Shown here one piece after another: positions 34,585 to 42,774 of a DNA stretch of 64,000 nt; positions within the stretch are counted from its first letter, which is position 1; each line of letters opens with the position of its first letter. The DNA lies in contig DAIUFE010000001.1 in assembly GCA_036844765.1 (NCBI GenBank), positions 62,001 to 126,000 on the forward strand. Reading direction: 5' to 3'. Below the pieces are notes generated by a model. The model ran no database searches and had not been told where the DNA came from. It worked only from the letters and a program-made list of their open reading frames with translations. A program made the position numbers and the translations under genes. Origin of the DNA: Thermocaproicibacter sp036844765 (GTDB taxonomy: Bacteria > Bacillota > Clostridia > Oscillospirales > Acutalibacteraceae).

Positions 34585-34612
34585 ATTATAGCACGCGGGC
34601 GACGATAATCAA
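34585..34612 (-). promoter_or_regulatory. Sigma-A-type promoter for scfA
   Basis: On the minus strand, TTGATT (34612-34607) and TATAAT (34590-34585) are 16 bases apart, about 38 bases ahead of the TTG start, in the short gap after the TIGR04086 gene. Confidence 0.65.
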
Positions 34613-34616
34613 AGCC

Positions 34617-35033
34617 TTATTTTCGTCCGGATTTCCCGTTCACGGCGAGGAATCCGCCCACGCCGCCGGCCAGGGCCATGACCAGCAGACGGAGCTCCGA
34701 TTCTCCGGTGACGATCCCCTGGCAGGCGATCAGCCCGGAGACCAGAAACAGCAGGAACAGCAGCAGGCCGGAGAAGACGCCGAAAATCAGCCCGCGCCGC
34801 CGCGAGATCCGCGCGGTGACAAAGCCCGCGAAGCCGGCGCTCAGCACCGAGACGGCGAGGATGAACGGCGGCAGAAAACCGTGCGGAAGATTTTCGGACG
34901 ACACGAACGCAAGGGCGCACAGCGCCAGCAGAACGGCGCACAGCGCCGCCCCGCACACGGAGCCGACGACCACGGCCTTGACGGCGACCCACACGGGCCG
35001 GCGGCCGATCGCCGCGCCGGAACCACCTTTCAC
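34617..35033 (-). CDS. TIGR04086-family membrane protein
   Basis: The 138-residue protein has four membrane segments (about 18-40, 53-75, 80-102 and 112-130). It matches the TIGR04086 family, which occurs beside SCIFF and yajC genes in Clostridia. Function unknown; the context suggests a link to SCIFF handling or a purely chromosomal neighbourhood. Confidence 0.75.
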   Translation of the reverse strand: MKGGSGAAIGRRPVWVAVKAVVVGSVCGAALCAVLLALCALAFVSSENLPHGFLPPFILAVSVLSAGFAGFVTARISRRRGLIFGVFSGLLLFLLFLVSGLIACQGIVTGESELRLLVMALAGGVGGFLAVNGKSGRK

Positions 35034-35150
35034 GGAGAACCGCCTCCTTCAACTTCTCGCCATATAGATATTCGCAGGAGGCGGCGTATATTCATCTTTC
35101 TTTCGGACCGCGATCCCCCCCGCGGGGGATCCGGCAAAAGGGAAGCGCGG

Positions 35151-35474
35151 TTATTCCGCGTCGTCGTGGATGGTGTCCACGCTGCCGATGGCCCATTTCT
35201 TGATCTTGATCTTCGCGCGGTCGGAGCCGGTCTCCACGATCAGCACGTTCGCGTCCTCCTTGATGCCGACGACGCGGCCCACGATGCCGCCGATGGTGGT
35301 GATATTATCCCCGACCTGCACGCTGTTGCGCATCTTGTCTTCTTTTTTCTTCTTTTTCTGCTGGGGGCGGATCAAAAGGAAATAAAAAATACCGCCCATC
35401 GCGACCAGCCAGAGGATCATGAACCAAGGGCTTTCCGCCTGCGCGGCGCTGTTCGTCGTCAAAAAAATATTCAT
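35151..35474 (-). CDS. yajC: Preprotein translocase subunit YajC
   Basis: YajC is an accessory of the SecDF complex at the membrane. The 107-residue protein has one N-terminal membrane helix (residues 16-36), the Lys-rich QQKKKKKED stretch and the DNITTIGGIVGRVV block of the family. A GTG four codons upstream lies inside the SD (GGAGG), so the ATG at 35474 is used. It follows tgt in the classic queA-tgt-yajC order. Confidence 0.93.
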   Translation of the reverse strand: MNIFLTTNSAAQAESPWFMILWLVAMGGIFYFLLIRPQQKKKKKEDKMRNSVQVGDNITTIGGIVGRVVGIKEDANVLIVETGSDRAKIKIKKWAIGSVDTIHDDAE

Positions 35475-35506
35475 GAACTGCGGCACCTCCGTTTTTTCAT
35501 GTCCTG

Positions 35507-35535
35507 ATTATATCAATAAACCGGGGCCCTTGCAA
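35507..35535 (-). promoter_or_regulatory. Sigma-A-type promoter for yajC
   Basis: On the minus strand, TTGCAA (35535-35530) and TATAAT (35512-35507) are 17 bases apart, in the gap between tgt and yajC. Confidence 0.6.
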
Positions 35536-35542
35536 GACTTTC

Positions 35543-36673
35543 TTAGATTCTTTGCCCAATCCGCCCAATCGATTCGCTGAAAAACTCCGAAAACCGGCCT
35601 TCGTCCAGCGCGGAACGGATGCGCTCGAGCAGGGTGTTGTAGTAATAGACGTTGTGCATCACGCACAGCCGCATGGCCAGCATCTCGCCGCTCTTGAAAA
35701 GGTGGTGGAGATACGCGCGGCTGAAATTGCGGCAGACGGGGCAGCCGCATTCCGGGTCGAGCGGCCGGTCGTCCAGCTCGTACTTCGCGTTGAACAGGTT
35801 GCGGCAGCCTTCCCCCGTGAACGCATGGCCGTGGCGCGCATTGCGCGTGGGGAGCACGCAGTCGAACAGATCGACGCCGCGCCGGACGGCCTCCAGGATA
35901 TTCGCGGGGGTCCCGACACCCATCAGGTAGCGGGGCTTGTCCTTCGGCATTTCCGGCTCCACCGTCTCGATGATATGGTACATGACCTCGGCGCTCTCCC
36001 CCACCGCAAGGCCGCCGATCGCGTAGCCGTCGAGGTCCAGCTCGCGGATGCGGCGCATGCAGTCGACGCGCAGGTCTTCGTAGGTGCTACCCTGGTTGAT
36101 GCCGAACAGCATCTGCCGCGGGTTCAGCGTGCCCGGCAGGGCGTTGAGCCGGTCCAGCTCCGCCTTCGAGCGGTACAGCCAGCGCACGGTGCGCGCGCAC
36201 GAAGCGCGGGCGTACTCGTATTCCGCCGGATTTTTGACACACTCGTCGAACGCCATGGCGATGGTGGAGGCGAGGTTGGACTGGATCCGCATGCTCTCCT
36301 CCGGGCCCATGAAGATTTTGTGCCCGTCGATATGCGAGGCGAAGGTGACGCCTTCCTCCGCGATATCCCGCAGCTTCGCGAGGGAAAAGACCTGGAACCC
36401 CCCGCTGTCCGTCAGGACGGGGCCGTCCCACCGGGTGAAGCGGCGCAGCCCGCCGAGCTTCCGCACGACCTCGTCCCCGGGGCGCAGATGCAGGTGGTAA
36501 GTGTTGCAGAGCTGGACCTGGCATTTCAAATCTTTAAGGTCCAGCGCCGAGACCGCGCCCTTGATGGCCCCGCAGGTCGCCACGTTCATGAACGCGGGCG
36601 TCTGAACCGTTCCGTGCGGCGTCGCCAGCTCGCCGCGCCGGGCCGCGCCCTCCGTTTTCAAAAGCCGAAACAT
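35543..36673 (-). CDS. tgt: tRNA-guanine transglycosylase
   Basis: Tgt swaps guanine 34 for preQ1 in GU(N) tRNAs during queuosine synthesis. The 376-residue protein has the catalytic Asp segment TDSGGFQVFS, the second Asp in DCVLPTRNARHG and the zinc site CGCPVC followed by LHH. It follows queA on the same strand with a strong hairpin in the 90-base gap. preQ1 synthesis genes are not in the window. Confidence 0.96.
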   Translation of the reverse strand: MFRLLKTEGAARRGELATPHGTVQTPAFMNVATCGAIKGAVSALDLKDLKCQVQLCNTYHLHLRPGDEVVRKLGGLRRFTRWDGPVLTDSGGFQVFSLAKLRDIAEEGVTFASHIDGHKIFMGPEESMRIQSNLASTIAMAFDECVKNPAEYEYARASCARTVRWLYRSKAELDRLNALPGTLNPRQMLFGINQGSTYEDLRVDCMRRIRELDLDGYAIGGLAVGESAEVMYHIIETVEPEMPKDKPRYLMGVGTPANILEAVRRGVDLFDCVLPTRNARHGHAFTGEGCRNLFNAKYELDDRPLDPECGCPVCRNFSRAYLHHLFKSGEMLAMRLCVMHNVYYYNTLLERIRSALDEGRFSEFFSESIGRIGQRI

Positions 36674-36716
36674 CGTTCTCCCCCGCGCCTTTCTTCAGAG
36701 AATCAGCATGAAGTTT

Positions 36717-36749
36717 TTGCTTCTCCCCGCCTTCAGCGGGGAGAAGCAA
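36717..36749. terminator. 14-bp hairpin between queA and tgt
   Basis: A perfect 14-bp stem (36717-36730 with 36736-36749, 5-nt loop) is followed by TTTT only in the plus direction, against the genes around it. For the minus-strand operon it is more likely a processing or stability hairpin than a terminator. Confidence 0.5.
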
Positions 36750-36763
36750 TTTTCAAAGATCGG

Positions 36764-37810
36764 TCAGACGATCAGCATCGCGTCGCCGAAGCTGAAAAAG
36801 CGGTATTTCTCCCGGACCGCCACCCGGTAGGCGTTCATGATATGGTCGTACCCCGCCAGCGCGGAAACCAGCATGATCAGCGTGCTTTCCGGCAGATGGA
36901 AGTTGGTGATGAGGCCGTCCATCGCCTTGAACTTGAAGCCGGGATAGATGAAGATATCCGTCCAGCCCGCACATTCCCGGACGCCGCCCTCCTGCGCCGC
37001 GACGGTCTCGAGCGTCCGGCAGCTCGTGGTGCCGACGCAGATCACCCGGCCTCCGTTTTCGCGCGTGCGGCGGATCAGGTCGGCCGCCTTCCTGGGCATA
37101 TAATAATGCTCGGAGTGCATCTTGTGGTCGGTGATCTTTTCCGCCGTGACCGGGCGGAACGTGCCGAGGCCGACGTGCAGCGTCACGAACGCCATGCCGA
37201 CCCCTTTGCGGCGGATCTTTTCGAGCAGCTCCGGCGTGAAATGCAGGCCGGCCGTCGGCGCGGCCGCCGACCCGACCTCTTTGGAGTAGACGGTCTGGTA
37301 CCGCTCGTTGTCCTTCAGCTCGGATTTGATATAGTGCGGCAGCGGCATCTGGCCGATCCGGTCGAGAATCTCATAGAAATTCCCGTCGCAGGAAAACTCC
37401 GCGATCCGGTTGCCGTCGTCCGTCACGTCGAGGATCTCGGCCCGCAGGAGCCCGTCCCCGAAGGTGAAGCGGGCGCCCGGCCTGGCCCGGCGGCCCGGCC
37501 CGGTCAGGACCTCCCACACATCGCCGGACCGGTGCGTCAGCAGCAGGAATTCCACTTTGGCCCCCGTCCCCTCCTTGACGCCGTACAGCCGCGCCGGAAG
37601 CACGCGGGAATCGTTCAGCACAAGGCAGTCCTCCGGGTTCAGGTACTCCGCGATGTCGTAAAAATGCCGGTGCTCGATTGCACCCGTCTTTTTATCGAGA
37701 ACCATCAGCCGGGAGGAATCCCGCGGTTCCGCCGGCGTCTGGGCGATCAGTTCTTTCGGCAGATCGTAGGCAAAGTCGCTTGTCTTCATGTCGTGCAGGT
37801 CAAGTCCCAT
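36764..37810 (-). CDS. queA: S-adenosylmethionine:tRNA ribosyltransferase-isomerase
   Basis: QueA transfers the ribosyl part of SAM to preQ1-tRNA to make epoxyqueuosine. The 348-residue protein has the DFAYDLPKELIAQ N terminus and the VNDSRVLPARLYG-type block, here LNDSRVLPARLYG, plus GLHFTPELL. The ATG at 37810 is preceded by GGAG; a longer in-frame start has no SD and adds a hydrophobic stretch. Confidence 0.95.
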   Translation of the reverse strand: MGLDLHDMKTSDFAYDLPKELIAQTPAEPRDSSRLMVLDKKTGAIEHRHFYDIAEYLNPEDCLVLNDSRVLPARLYGVKEGTGAKVEFLLLTHRSGDVWEVLTGPGRRARPGARFTFGDGLLRAEILDVTDDGNRIAEFSCDGNFYEILDRIGQMPLPHYIKSELKDNERYQTVYSKEVGSAAAPTAGLHFTPELLEKIRRKGVGMAFVTLHVGLGTFRPVTAEKITDHKMHSEHYYMPRKAADLIRRTRENGGRVICVGTTSCRTLETVAAQEGGVRECAGWTDIFIYPGFKFKAMDGLITNFHLPESTLIMLVSALAGYDHIMNAYRVAVREKYRFFSFGDAMLIV

Positions 37811-37850
37811 GATTTGACGTCTCCATTCTCCGATTGATGCTAACCCGTTT

Positions 37851-37879
37851 ATTATAAATAAATTGACAATCAATAGCAA
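37851..37879 (-). promoter_or_regulatory. Promoter for queA, overlapping the divergent asd promoter
   Basis: On the minus strand, TTGCTA (37879-37874) and TATAAT (37856-37851) are 17 bases apart. Its -35 box lies inside the spacer of the plus-strand asd promoter. Confidence 0.6.
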
Positions 37880-37892
37880 CCCATGCTATTAT
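37863..37892 (+). promoter_or_regulatory. Promoter for the lysine-riboswitch/asd operon
   Basis: TTGACA (37863-37868) and TATTAT (37887-37892) are 18 bases apart, about 70 bases upstream of the riboswitch aptamer. Confidence 0.65.
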
Positions 37893-37960
37893 GTTTTTAT
37901 ATAGGGATCGATACAAAAAGCTTTCCGCAGTTCAACAGGAAAAGCTGTCACATACGCCAC

Positions 37961-38125
37961 GAAGATAGAGGCGCGGTGTTCATGAGTAGCCGCCCGCGAG
38001 GCCGCCGAAGCCGCAGACCGGCCGCGAAAGGGAACACCGCCGAAGGGGACGCCCGGCAAGCCGTCCGCCTGGTTGTTTTGCAAACAGCAACTCAACTGTC
38101 ATCATGCAGAGGATGAAGAGCTATC
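37961..38125 (+). ncRNA. Lysine riboswitch (L-box) aptamer
   Basis: The conserved L-box blocks appear in order: GATAGAGGCGCG at the 5' side, GAGTAGCCG, GAAAGGGAACACCGCCGAAG, and the closing GAGCTATC. P1 pairs GATAG (37964-37968) with CTATC (38121-38125). It is placed upstream of asd-dapA-dapB, and binding of lysine should favour the terminator at 38175. Confidence 0.93.
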
Positions 38126-38174
38126 GGCCGCCGCATTCCCCGATCAGGCGGCAAGGCTGTTTCCTTCCCATGAC

Positions 38175-38200
38175 GACCGGTTGATGAACCGGTTTTTTTC
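38175..38200 (+). terminator. Expression-platform terminator of the lysine riboswitch
   Basis: A 7-bp stem (38176-38182 with 38187-38193) with a 4-nt loop runs into seven Ts. The CGGCCGCC/AGGCGG stretch between aptamer and hairpin could form the competing antiterminator. Confidence 0.85.
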
Positions 38201-38260
38201 ATAACCGGGGATATTTTTCCGCAAAAAGCGCCATAGAATAAGACAGGAGGTCCGTTCTCT

Positions 38261-39340
38261 ATGAAGCAATATCGCGTCGGGATCATCGGCGCCACGGGCA
38301 TGGTGGGCCAGCGGTTCGCCACGCTGCTCGAAAAGCACCCGTGGTTCAAGGTGGCCGCCTTGGCGGCAAGCGCCCGCTCAGCCGGAAAAACCTATGAGGA
38401 AGCGGTCGCTGGGCGCTGGAAGATGCCGGTGCCGATCCCGGAAAACATGAAGGGCATGACCCTGCTGGACGCCGAAAACGACAGGGAAAAGATCGCCGGC
38501 AGCGTGGATTTCGTCTTCTGCGCGGTCAATCTGGAGAAGCAGAAAGCCAAAGAGCTGGAGGAAGCCTATGCCCGGAGCGAATGCCCGGTGATCTCGAACA
38601 ACAGCGCCAACCGCGGCGTGCCGGACGTCCCGATGATCATCCCGGAGATCAACCCGGGTCACTCCGCCGTGATCGAGACCCAGCGCAGACGCCTGGGAAC
38701 GAAGCGCGGCTTCGTCGCCGTCAAGTCCAACTGCTCGATCCAGAGCTACGTGCCCGCCGTGACCCCGCTGCTCGACCGGGGCGTGACGAAGGTTCTCGCC
38801 TGCACCTACCAGGCGATCTCCGGCGCCGGAAAAACTTTCAAATCCTGGCCCGAGATGCGGGACAACGTGATCCCGTTCATCAGCGGCGAAGAGGGCAAAT
38901 CGGAAAACGAGCCGATGAAGGTCTGGGGGCACGTGGAAAACGGCGTGATCGTCAACGCGACACGGCCGGACATCACGACCCAGTGCCTGCGCGTACCCGT
39001 CTCGGACGGCCACATGGCGGCGGTCTTCGTCTCCTTCGAGAAAAAACTCCCGCTCGACGAGATCGTCGCCCGGTGGGAAAGCTTCCGCGGCGAGCCGCAG
39101 CGGCTGCGTCTGCCGAGCGCGCCCAAGCAATTTCTGCATTATTTCCGCGAGGAGGACCGCCCGCAGACCAGGCTGGACCGCGAGCTGGAAAACGGCATGG
39201 CCGTCTCGATCGGAAGGCTTCGGCCCGACAGCCAGTACGACGTCAAATTTGTCAGCCTGTCCCACAACACGCTGCGCGGGGCGGCGGGCGGCGGTGTGCT
39301 GATGGCGGAGCTCCTGTGCGCCCAGGGCTATCTCGATTGA
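38261..39340 (+). CDS. asd: Aspartate-semialdehyde dehydrogenase (archaeal/fungal type)
   Basis: Asd reduces aspartyl phosphate to aspartate semialdehyde with NADPH, at the entry to lysine, threonine and methionine synthesis. The 359-residue protein has the NADP loop GATGMVGQRF, the catalytic Cys in SNCSIQ and the block SDGHMA. The length and the SNCSIQ context place it in the archaeal/fungal group rather than the usual bacterial one. An AGGAGG SD precedes the ATG. Expression is set by the lysine riboswitch. Confidence 0.93.
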   Translation: MKQYRVGIIGATGMVGQRFATLLEKHPWFKVAALAASARSAGKTYEEAVAGRWKMPVPIPENMKGMTLLDAENDREKIAGSVDFVFCAVNLEKQKAKELEEAYARSECPVISNNSANRGVPDVPMIIPEINPGHSAVIETQRRRLGTKRGFVAVKSNCSIQSYVPAVTPLLDRGVTKVLACTYQAISGAGKTFKSWPEMRDNVIPFISGEEGKSENEPMKVWGHVENGVIVNATRPDITTQCLRVPVSDGHMAAVFVSFEKKLPLDEIVARWESFRGEPQRLRLPSAPKQFLHYFREEDRPQTRLDRELENGMAVSIGRLRPDSQYDVKFVSLSHNTLRGAAGGGVLMAELLCAQGYLD

Positions 39341-39369
39341 TCCGCCCCGGAATTTTGGGAGGTTGCGAA

Positions 39370-40260
39370 ATGAAGAAAACGGTTTTCACCGGGTCCGCCG
39401 TGGCGCTGGTCACGCCGATGAAGGAAGACGGCTCCGTCCACTACGACATGCTGGAAAAGCTGCTCGATTTCCAGCTGCAGAACGGCACGGAGGCGGTCGT
39501 CGCCTGCGCGACGACGGGGGAATCCCCCGTCCTGAGTCCCGAGGAGCACGCCGGGATCGTGCGCTTCCTCGTCAAAAAAGTCGGAGGCCGGGTGCCCGTG
39601 ATCGCCAGCTCCGGCAGCAACGACACGAAAACCGCCGTCGAACTCTCCAAGGCGATGCAGGAAGCCGGCGCGGACGCGCTGCTGACCATCACCCCCTATT
39701 ACAATAAAACCTCGCAGGAAGGCTTCGTCCGCCACTTCTTCTATATCGCGGACCGCGTGGACCTTCCCCTGATCCTCTACAATATCCCCTCGCGCACCGG
39801 CTGCAACATTCTGCCGGAAACCTACCGGCGCCTGGCGGAGCACCCCAACATCGTCGGCGTGAAGGAGGCCAACGGCAACCTGGCCGCCAACGCGGAGACC
39901 GTCGCCCTCTGCGGCGACAGCCTGGCGCTCTATTCCGGCGAAGACAGCCTTACCCTGCCGATCCTGTCCCTCGGGGGCAAGGGGGTCGTCTCCACCAGCG
40001 CCAACGTGATCCCGAAGGAAATGGACGAAATCTGCCGAAATTATTTTCAGGGAAATGAAGCGCGCAGCCGCGAGCTCTTTTTCCGGTACCTGGACGTGAT
40101 GAACGCCCTGTTCATCGACGTGAACCCGATCCCGGTCAAGGCGGCGATGAAGATGATGGGATACGACTGCGGCGGGTGCCGCCTCCCCCTCGCGCCCCTG
40201 AGCGCGCGGAACGCGGAGCTTCTGCACGGCGTTCTGAAACGCCACGGCCTGGCCGGCTGA
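39370..40260 (+). CDS. dapA: 4-hydroxy-tetrahydrodipicolinate synthase
   Basis: DapA condenses aspartate semialdehyde and pyruvate, the first step unique to lysine and dipicolinate. The 296-residue protein has TTGESPVL, the catalytic Tyr region YYNKTSQEG, YNIPSRTG and the Schiff-base Lys in VGVKEA. The ATG at 39370 follows GGGAGG. It may also supply spore dipicolinate, since this organism sporulates. Confidence 0.96.
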   Translation: MKKTVFTGSAVALVTPMKEDGSVHYDMLEKLLDFQLQNGTEAVVACATTGESPVLSPEEHAGIVRFLVKKVGGRVPVIASSGSNDTKTAVELSKAMQEAGADALLTITPYYNKTSQEGFVRHFFYIADRVDLPLILYNIPSRTGCNILPETYRRLAEHPNIVGVKEANGNLAANAETVALCGDSLALYSGEDSLTLPILSLGGKGVVSTSANVIPKEMDEICRNYFQGNEARSRELFFRYLDVMNALFIDVNPIPVKAAMKMMGYDCGGCRLPLAPLSARNAELLHGVLKRHGLAG

Positions 40261-40306
40261 GCAAAGATCCTCAGGGAAGTCAAAAAGTCACAAAGGAAGT
40301 CTGAAA

Positions 40307-41059
40307 ATGGTTAGAATCATCCTCAGCGGATGCGGCGGAAAGATGGGCCGCACCGTCGCCGCCTGCGCCGAAGGGCGGGAGGACTGCCGCATCGCCGCCG
40401 GGATCGATCTCAGAAAACCGGAAGGCGCGCCTTTCCCGGTCTACGGCAGCCCCGAAGAAGTCCAGACGGAAGCGGACGTCCTGATCGATTTTTCAAACCC
40501 CGCCCTTCTCGCTCCGCTGCTGGCCTTCGGGGAGCGGACCCACACGCCGCTCGTGCTGTGCACGACGGGATACAGCGCGGAGCAGGCGGAAGCTTTGAAG
40601 AGGACTTCGGCCAGGATTCCCGTATTCTATTCCGGAAACATGTCCCTCGGCATCAGCCTGCTGATCGAGCTTTCCAAAAAAGCGGCGCAGGCGCTCGGCG
40701 ACCGCTTCGACATCGAGATCGTCGAGGAGCACCACAACCAGAAGATCGACGCCCCGAGCGGCACCGCGCTGATGATCGCCGACGGAATCTCCTCCGTGCT
40801 TCCCCGCGCGATGGAGTACGTCTACGACCGCCATTCCCGCCGGAAAAAGCGGGAACCCAACGAGATCGGCATCCACTCGATCCGCGGCGGGACGATCGTC
40901 GGGGAGCACAAGGTCATCTTCGCCGGGCCGCACGAGGTGCTCACCCTTTCGCACTCCGCCCAGTCGAAAGAGATTTTCGCCCTGGGGGCGCTGCGCGCCG
41001 CGGCCTTTCTCGTCCGTAAAGCTCCCGGGCTTTACGGTATGCCCGATCTCATAAAATAG
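40307..41059 (+). CDS. dapB: 4-hydroxy-tetrahydrodipicolinate reductase
   Basis: DapB reduces the dapA product with NAD(P)H. The 250-residue protein starts MVRIILSGCGGKMGRTVA (nucleotide loop) and carries the signature EEHHNQKIDAPSGTA. It lies 46 bases after dapA in the lysine-riboswitch operon. Confidence 0.96.
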   Translation: MVRIILSGCGGKMGRTVAACAEGREDCRIAAGIDLRKPEGAPFPVYGSPEEVQTEADVLIDFSNPALLAPLLAFGERTHTPLVLCTTGYSAEQAEALKRTSARIPVFYSGNMSLGISLLIELSKKAAQALGDRFDIEIVEEHHNQKIDAPSGTALMIADGISSVLPRAMEYVYDRHSRRKKREPNEIGIHSIRGGTIVGEHKVIFAGPHEVLTLSHSAQSKEIFALGALRAAAFLVRKAPGLYGMPDLIK

Positions 41060-41073
41060 CGGGAGGTACTCTC

Positions 41074-41550
41074 ATGATCACGTCGCCAAAGATCACAACG
41101 GCCACGGACATCACCCTTGTCACCCTGCAGAACTGCCCTTCCGAGCTCAGCTTCATCGCCGGCGTATTTGAGAAGATCGGGGACCTCGGGGTCGATGTGA
41201 ACATGATCTCGCTGGCGCCTGCCCACGGGGCCTACACCTCGGTCTCGTTCACGATCGCCGACAATGACCTTGACAAAGTCCTCAGCTTTACAGCCGAGCT
41301 GCGCGACACGGTGAACGTTCAGGTGATCGTCAGCAGCGGGAACTGCATCATCTCGGTGTACGACGACGGGATGAAAAACACGCCCGGTGTGGCGGCCCGG
41401 GTGTTCACCGCGGCCTCGACGGCCGGGACGGATATCCGGATCATCACGACGTCGGCCGCCGATATTTCGCTGCTCGTCACGGCGGCGGACTTCCCGGAAG
41501 CCCTGAAGGCGATCGAATTCAAATTCAGGCGCGGCGACCGCGCCCGCTAA
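41074..41550 (+). CDS. Stand-alone aspartokinase-type ACT-domain protein
   Basis: The 158-residue protein consists of two ACT-like halves (VTLQNCPSELSFIAGVFEKI and DDGMKNTPGVAARVFTAAS) and looks like the regulatory C-terminal part of aspartokinase with no kinase domain. It resembles the beta subunit of Bacillus aspartokinase II, but here as its own gene. It starts 14 bases after dapB and is probably lysine-regulated. It may bind lysine or threonine and modulate a kinase encoded elsewhere. Confidence 0.85.
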   Translation: MITSPKITTATDITLVTLQNCPSELSFIAGVFEKIGDLGVDVNMISLAPAHGAYTSVSFTIADNDLDKVLSFTAELRDTVNVQVIVSSGNCIISVYDDGMKNTPGVAARVFTAASTAGTDIRIITTSAADISLLVTAADFPEALKAIEFKFRRGDRAR

Positions 41551-41572
41551 GAGCTAAGATACGACAAGATAA

Positions 41573-41620
41573 CCCCCGGTCCGCCGTGCGCCAGACAGCG
41601 CGCGGGCCGGGGGAATTTTT
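41573..41620 (+). terminator. Terminator of the lysine operon
   Basis: A 12-bp stem with one wobble (41573-41584 with 41602-41613) encloses a further inner stem and is followed by AATTTTT. Confidence 0.85.
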
Positions 41621-41636
41621 ACTTTCAAAAATCCGG

Positions 41637-41888
41637 CTACCGGTTCGCCAGGGCCTGGGTCAGCGCGGCGGCGAGCTGGTCGGGGCAGGAGGTGGGTCTC
41701 GCCCCGCAGCGGATGCCGCGGCAGCGCCGGATCACGTCCTGCGCCTTCATCCCGGCGGTCAGGGCGCTGATCCCCTGCGTATTGCCCTTGCACCCGCCGA
41801 CGAACTTCACCGACCGGACGATGTCGCCGTCCAGGTCCACGATGATGGTGGTCGAGCAGGTTCCTTTGGTTTTGTAGCGGTATTCCAC
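41637..41888 (-). CDS. TSCPD-domain protein (TIGR03905 type)
   Basis: The 83-residue protein has the TSCPD domain (PTSCPDQLA near its C terminus) and Cys in GTCSTT, GGCKGNTQ, RRCRGIRCG and SCPD. The family is also found fused to class II ribonucleotide reductases, where it may bind metal or a nucleotide-related ligand; the stand-alone form has no known role. The start is GTG at 41888 with GGGG 8 bases ahead. It follows the PHP gene closely. Confidence 0.85.
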   Translation of the reverse strand: MEYRYKTKGTCSTTIIVDLDGDIVRSVKFVGGCKGNTQGISALTAGMKAQDVIRRCRGIRCGARPTSCPDQLAAALTQALANR

Positions 41889-41900
41889 TCCAATTTCCCC

Positions 41901-42746
41901 TTATGTCTGTTTCGCAGAGCTGTTTTTGCGCCGGAGAAGCTTTTCCACCTCTTCGTCCGGCGCCGTGCAGGTGCCCACGGGGACGGGGCGCTCGGTGTAC
42001 ATGCCGTGAAAATCGGTCCCGCCCGTCTTCACAAGGCCCCATTCTTCCGCGACGGCGGAGAGCCTTTCCTCGTCGCCCTCGCGGTTTTTCGGGTGCCACA
42101 CCTCCACGCCCTCGATCTCGCGGTCGGAGGCGAGCTGCTCCAGAAGCGCGTAGCTATCGTACAGGCCGGGGTGCGCCAGCACCGCAAGCCCGCCCGCCGC
42201 ATGAATCTGCCCGATCACGTCATGCACGTCGGGGTATTCGACCGGGACATAGGCCAATCCGTCCTTCGGGTTGAAGAGCCTGCGGAAAACGCCGCCGAAG
42301 ATCCCGTCGGCGCAGCCGGCGTCCAGCAGCGCGTGCATGATGTGCTGTTTGTAAAGGCCTGTGCTCCCCTGCGTGCGCCGCACGACCATCTCGGCGGTGA
42401 TCGGGTAGAGCGCCAGCACTTTTTCGAGCATGGCGTTGCCCGCGCGGCGGCGCGCCTCCGACGTGCGCCGGCAAAGGCCCAGCAGGCGGTCCGGCTTCTC
42501 GCACAGATAGCACAGGATATGCGCCTTGCGGCCGGTGGAGGGGTCGGCCGCCGAGAACTCGGCCCCCGGCAGCACCCTCACGCCCTGCCGCCTGCCGATG
42601 ATCTGCGCCCGGCCGGAGCCCGCGAACGTATCGTGGTCGGTCACGGCGATGGTCGAAAGGCCGCGCTTTTTCGCGAGCATCACGATCTCGTCGATCCCGA
42701 CGGAGCCGTCGGAAATTTTCGTGTGCAGATGAAGATCCGCCGGCAT
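41901..42746 (-). CDS. PHP-domain phosphoesterase (TrpH/YciV type)
   Basis: The 281-residue protein has the PHP metal motifs DLHLHTKISDG, AVTDHDT, PGAEF, LAHPG and TDFHG. Related proteins hydrolyse 3',5'-nucleoside bisphosphates or short RNA 5' ends. It starts 28 bases after the ABC permease and is followed by the TSCPD gene on the same strand. Substrate not assigned. Confidence 0.88.
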   Translation of the reverse strand: MPADLHLHTKISDGSVGIDEIVMLAKKRGLSTIAVTDHDTFAGSGRAQIIGRRQGVRVLPGAEFSAADPSTGRKAHILCYLCEKPDRLLGLCRRTSEARRRAGNAMLEKVLALYPITAEMVVRRTQGSTGLYKQHIMHALLDAGCADGIFGGVFRRLFNPKDGLAYVPVEYPDVHDVIGQIHAAGGLAVLAHPGLYDSYALLEQLASDREIEGVEVWHPKNREGDEERLSAVAEEWGLVKTGGTDFHGMYTERPVPVGTCTAPDEEVEKLLRRKNSSAKQT

Positions 42747-42774
42747 CCCATCACCTCCCCTAAAATGGCGCCGC

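Noticed and set aside
34609..35052. Alternative frame over the TIGR04086 gene
   Set aside because: The overlapping 138-residue frame has four clear membrane segments and family features; the other is Arg-rich noise.
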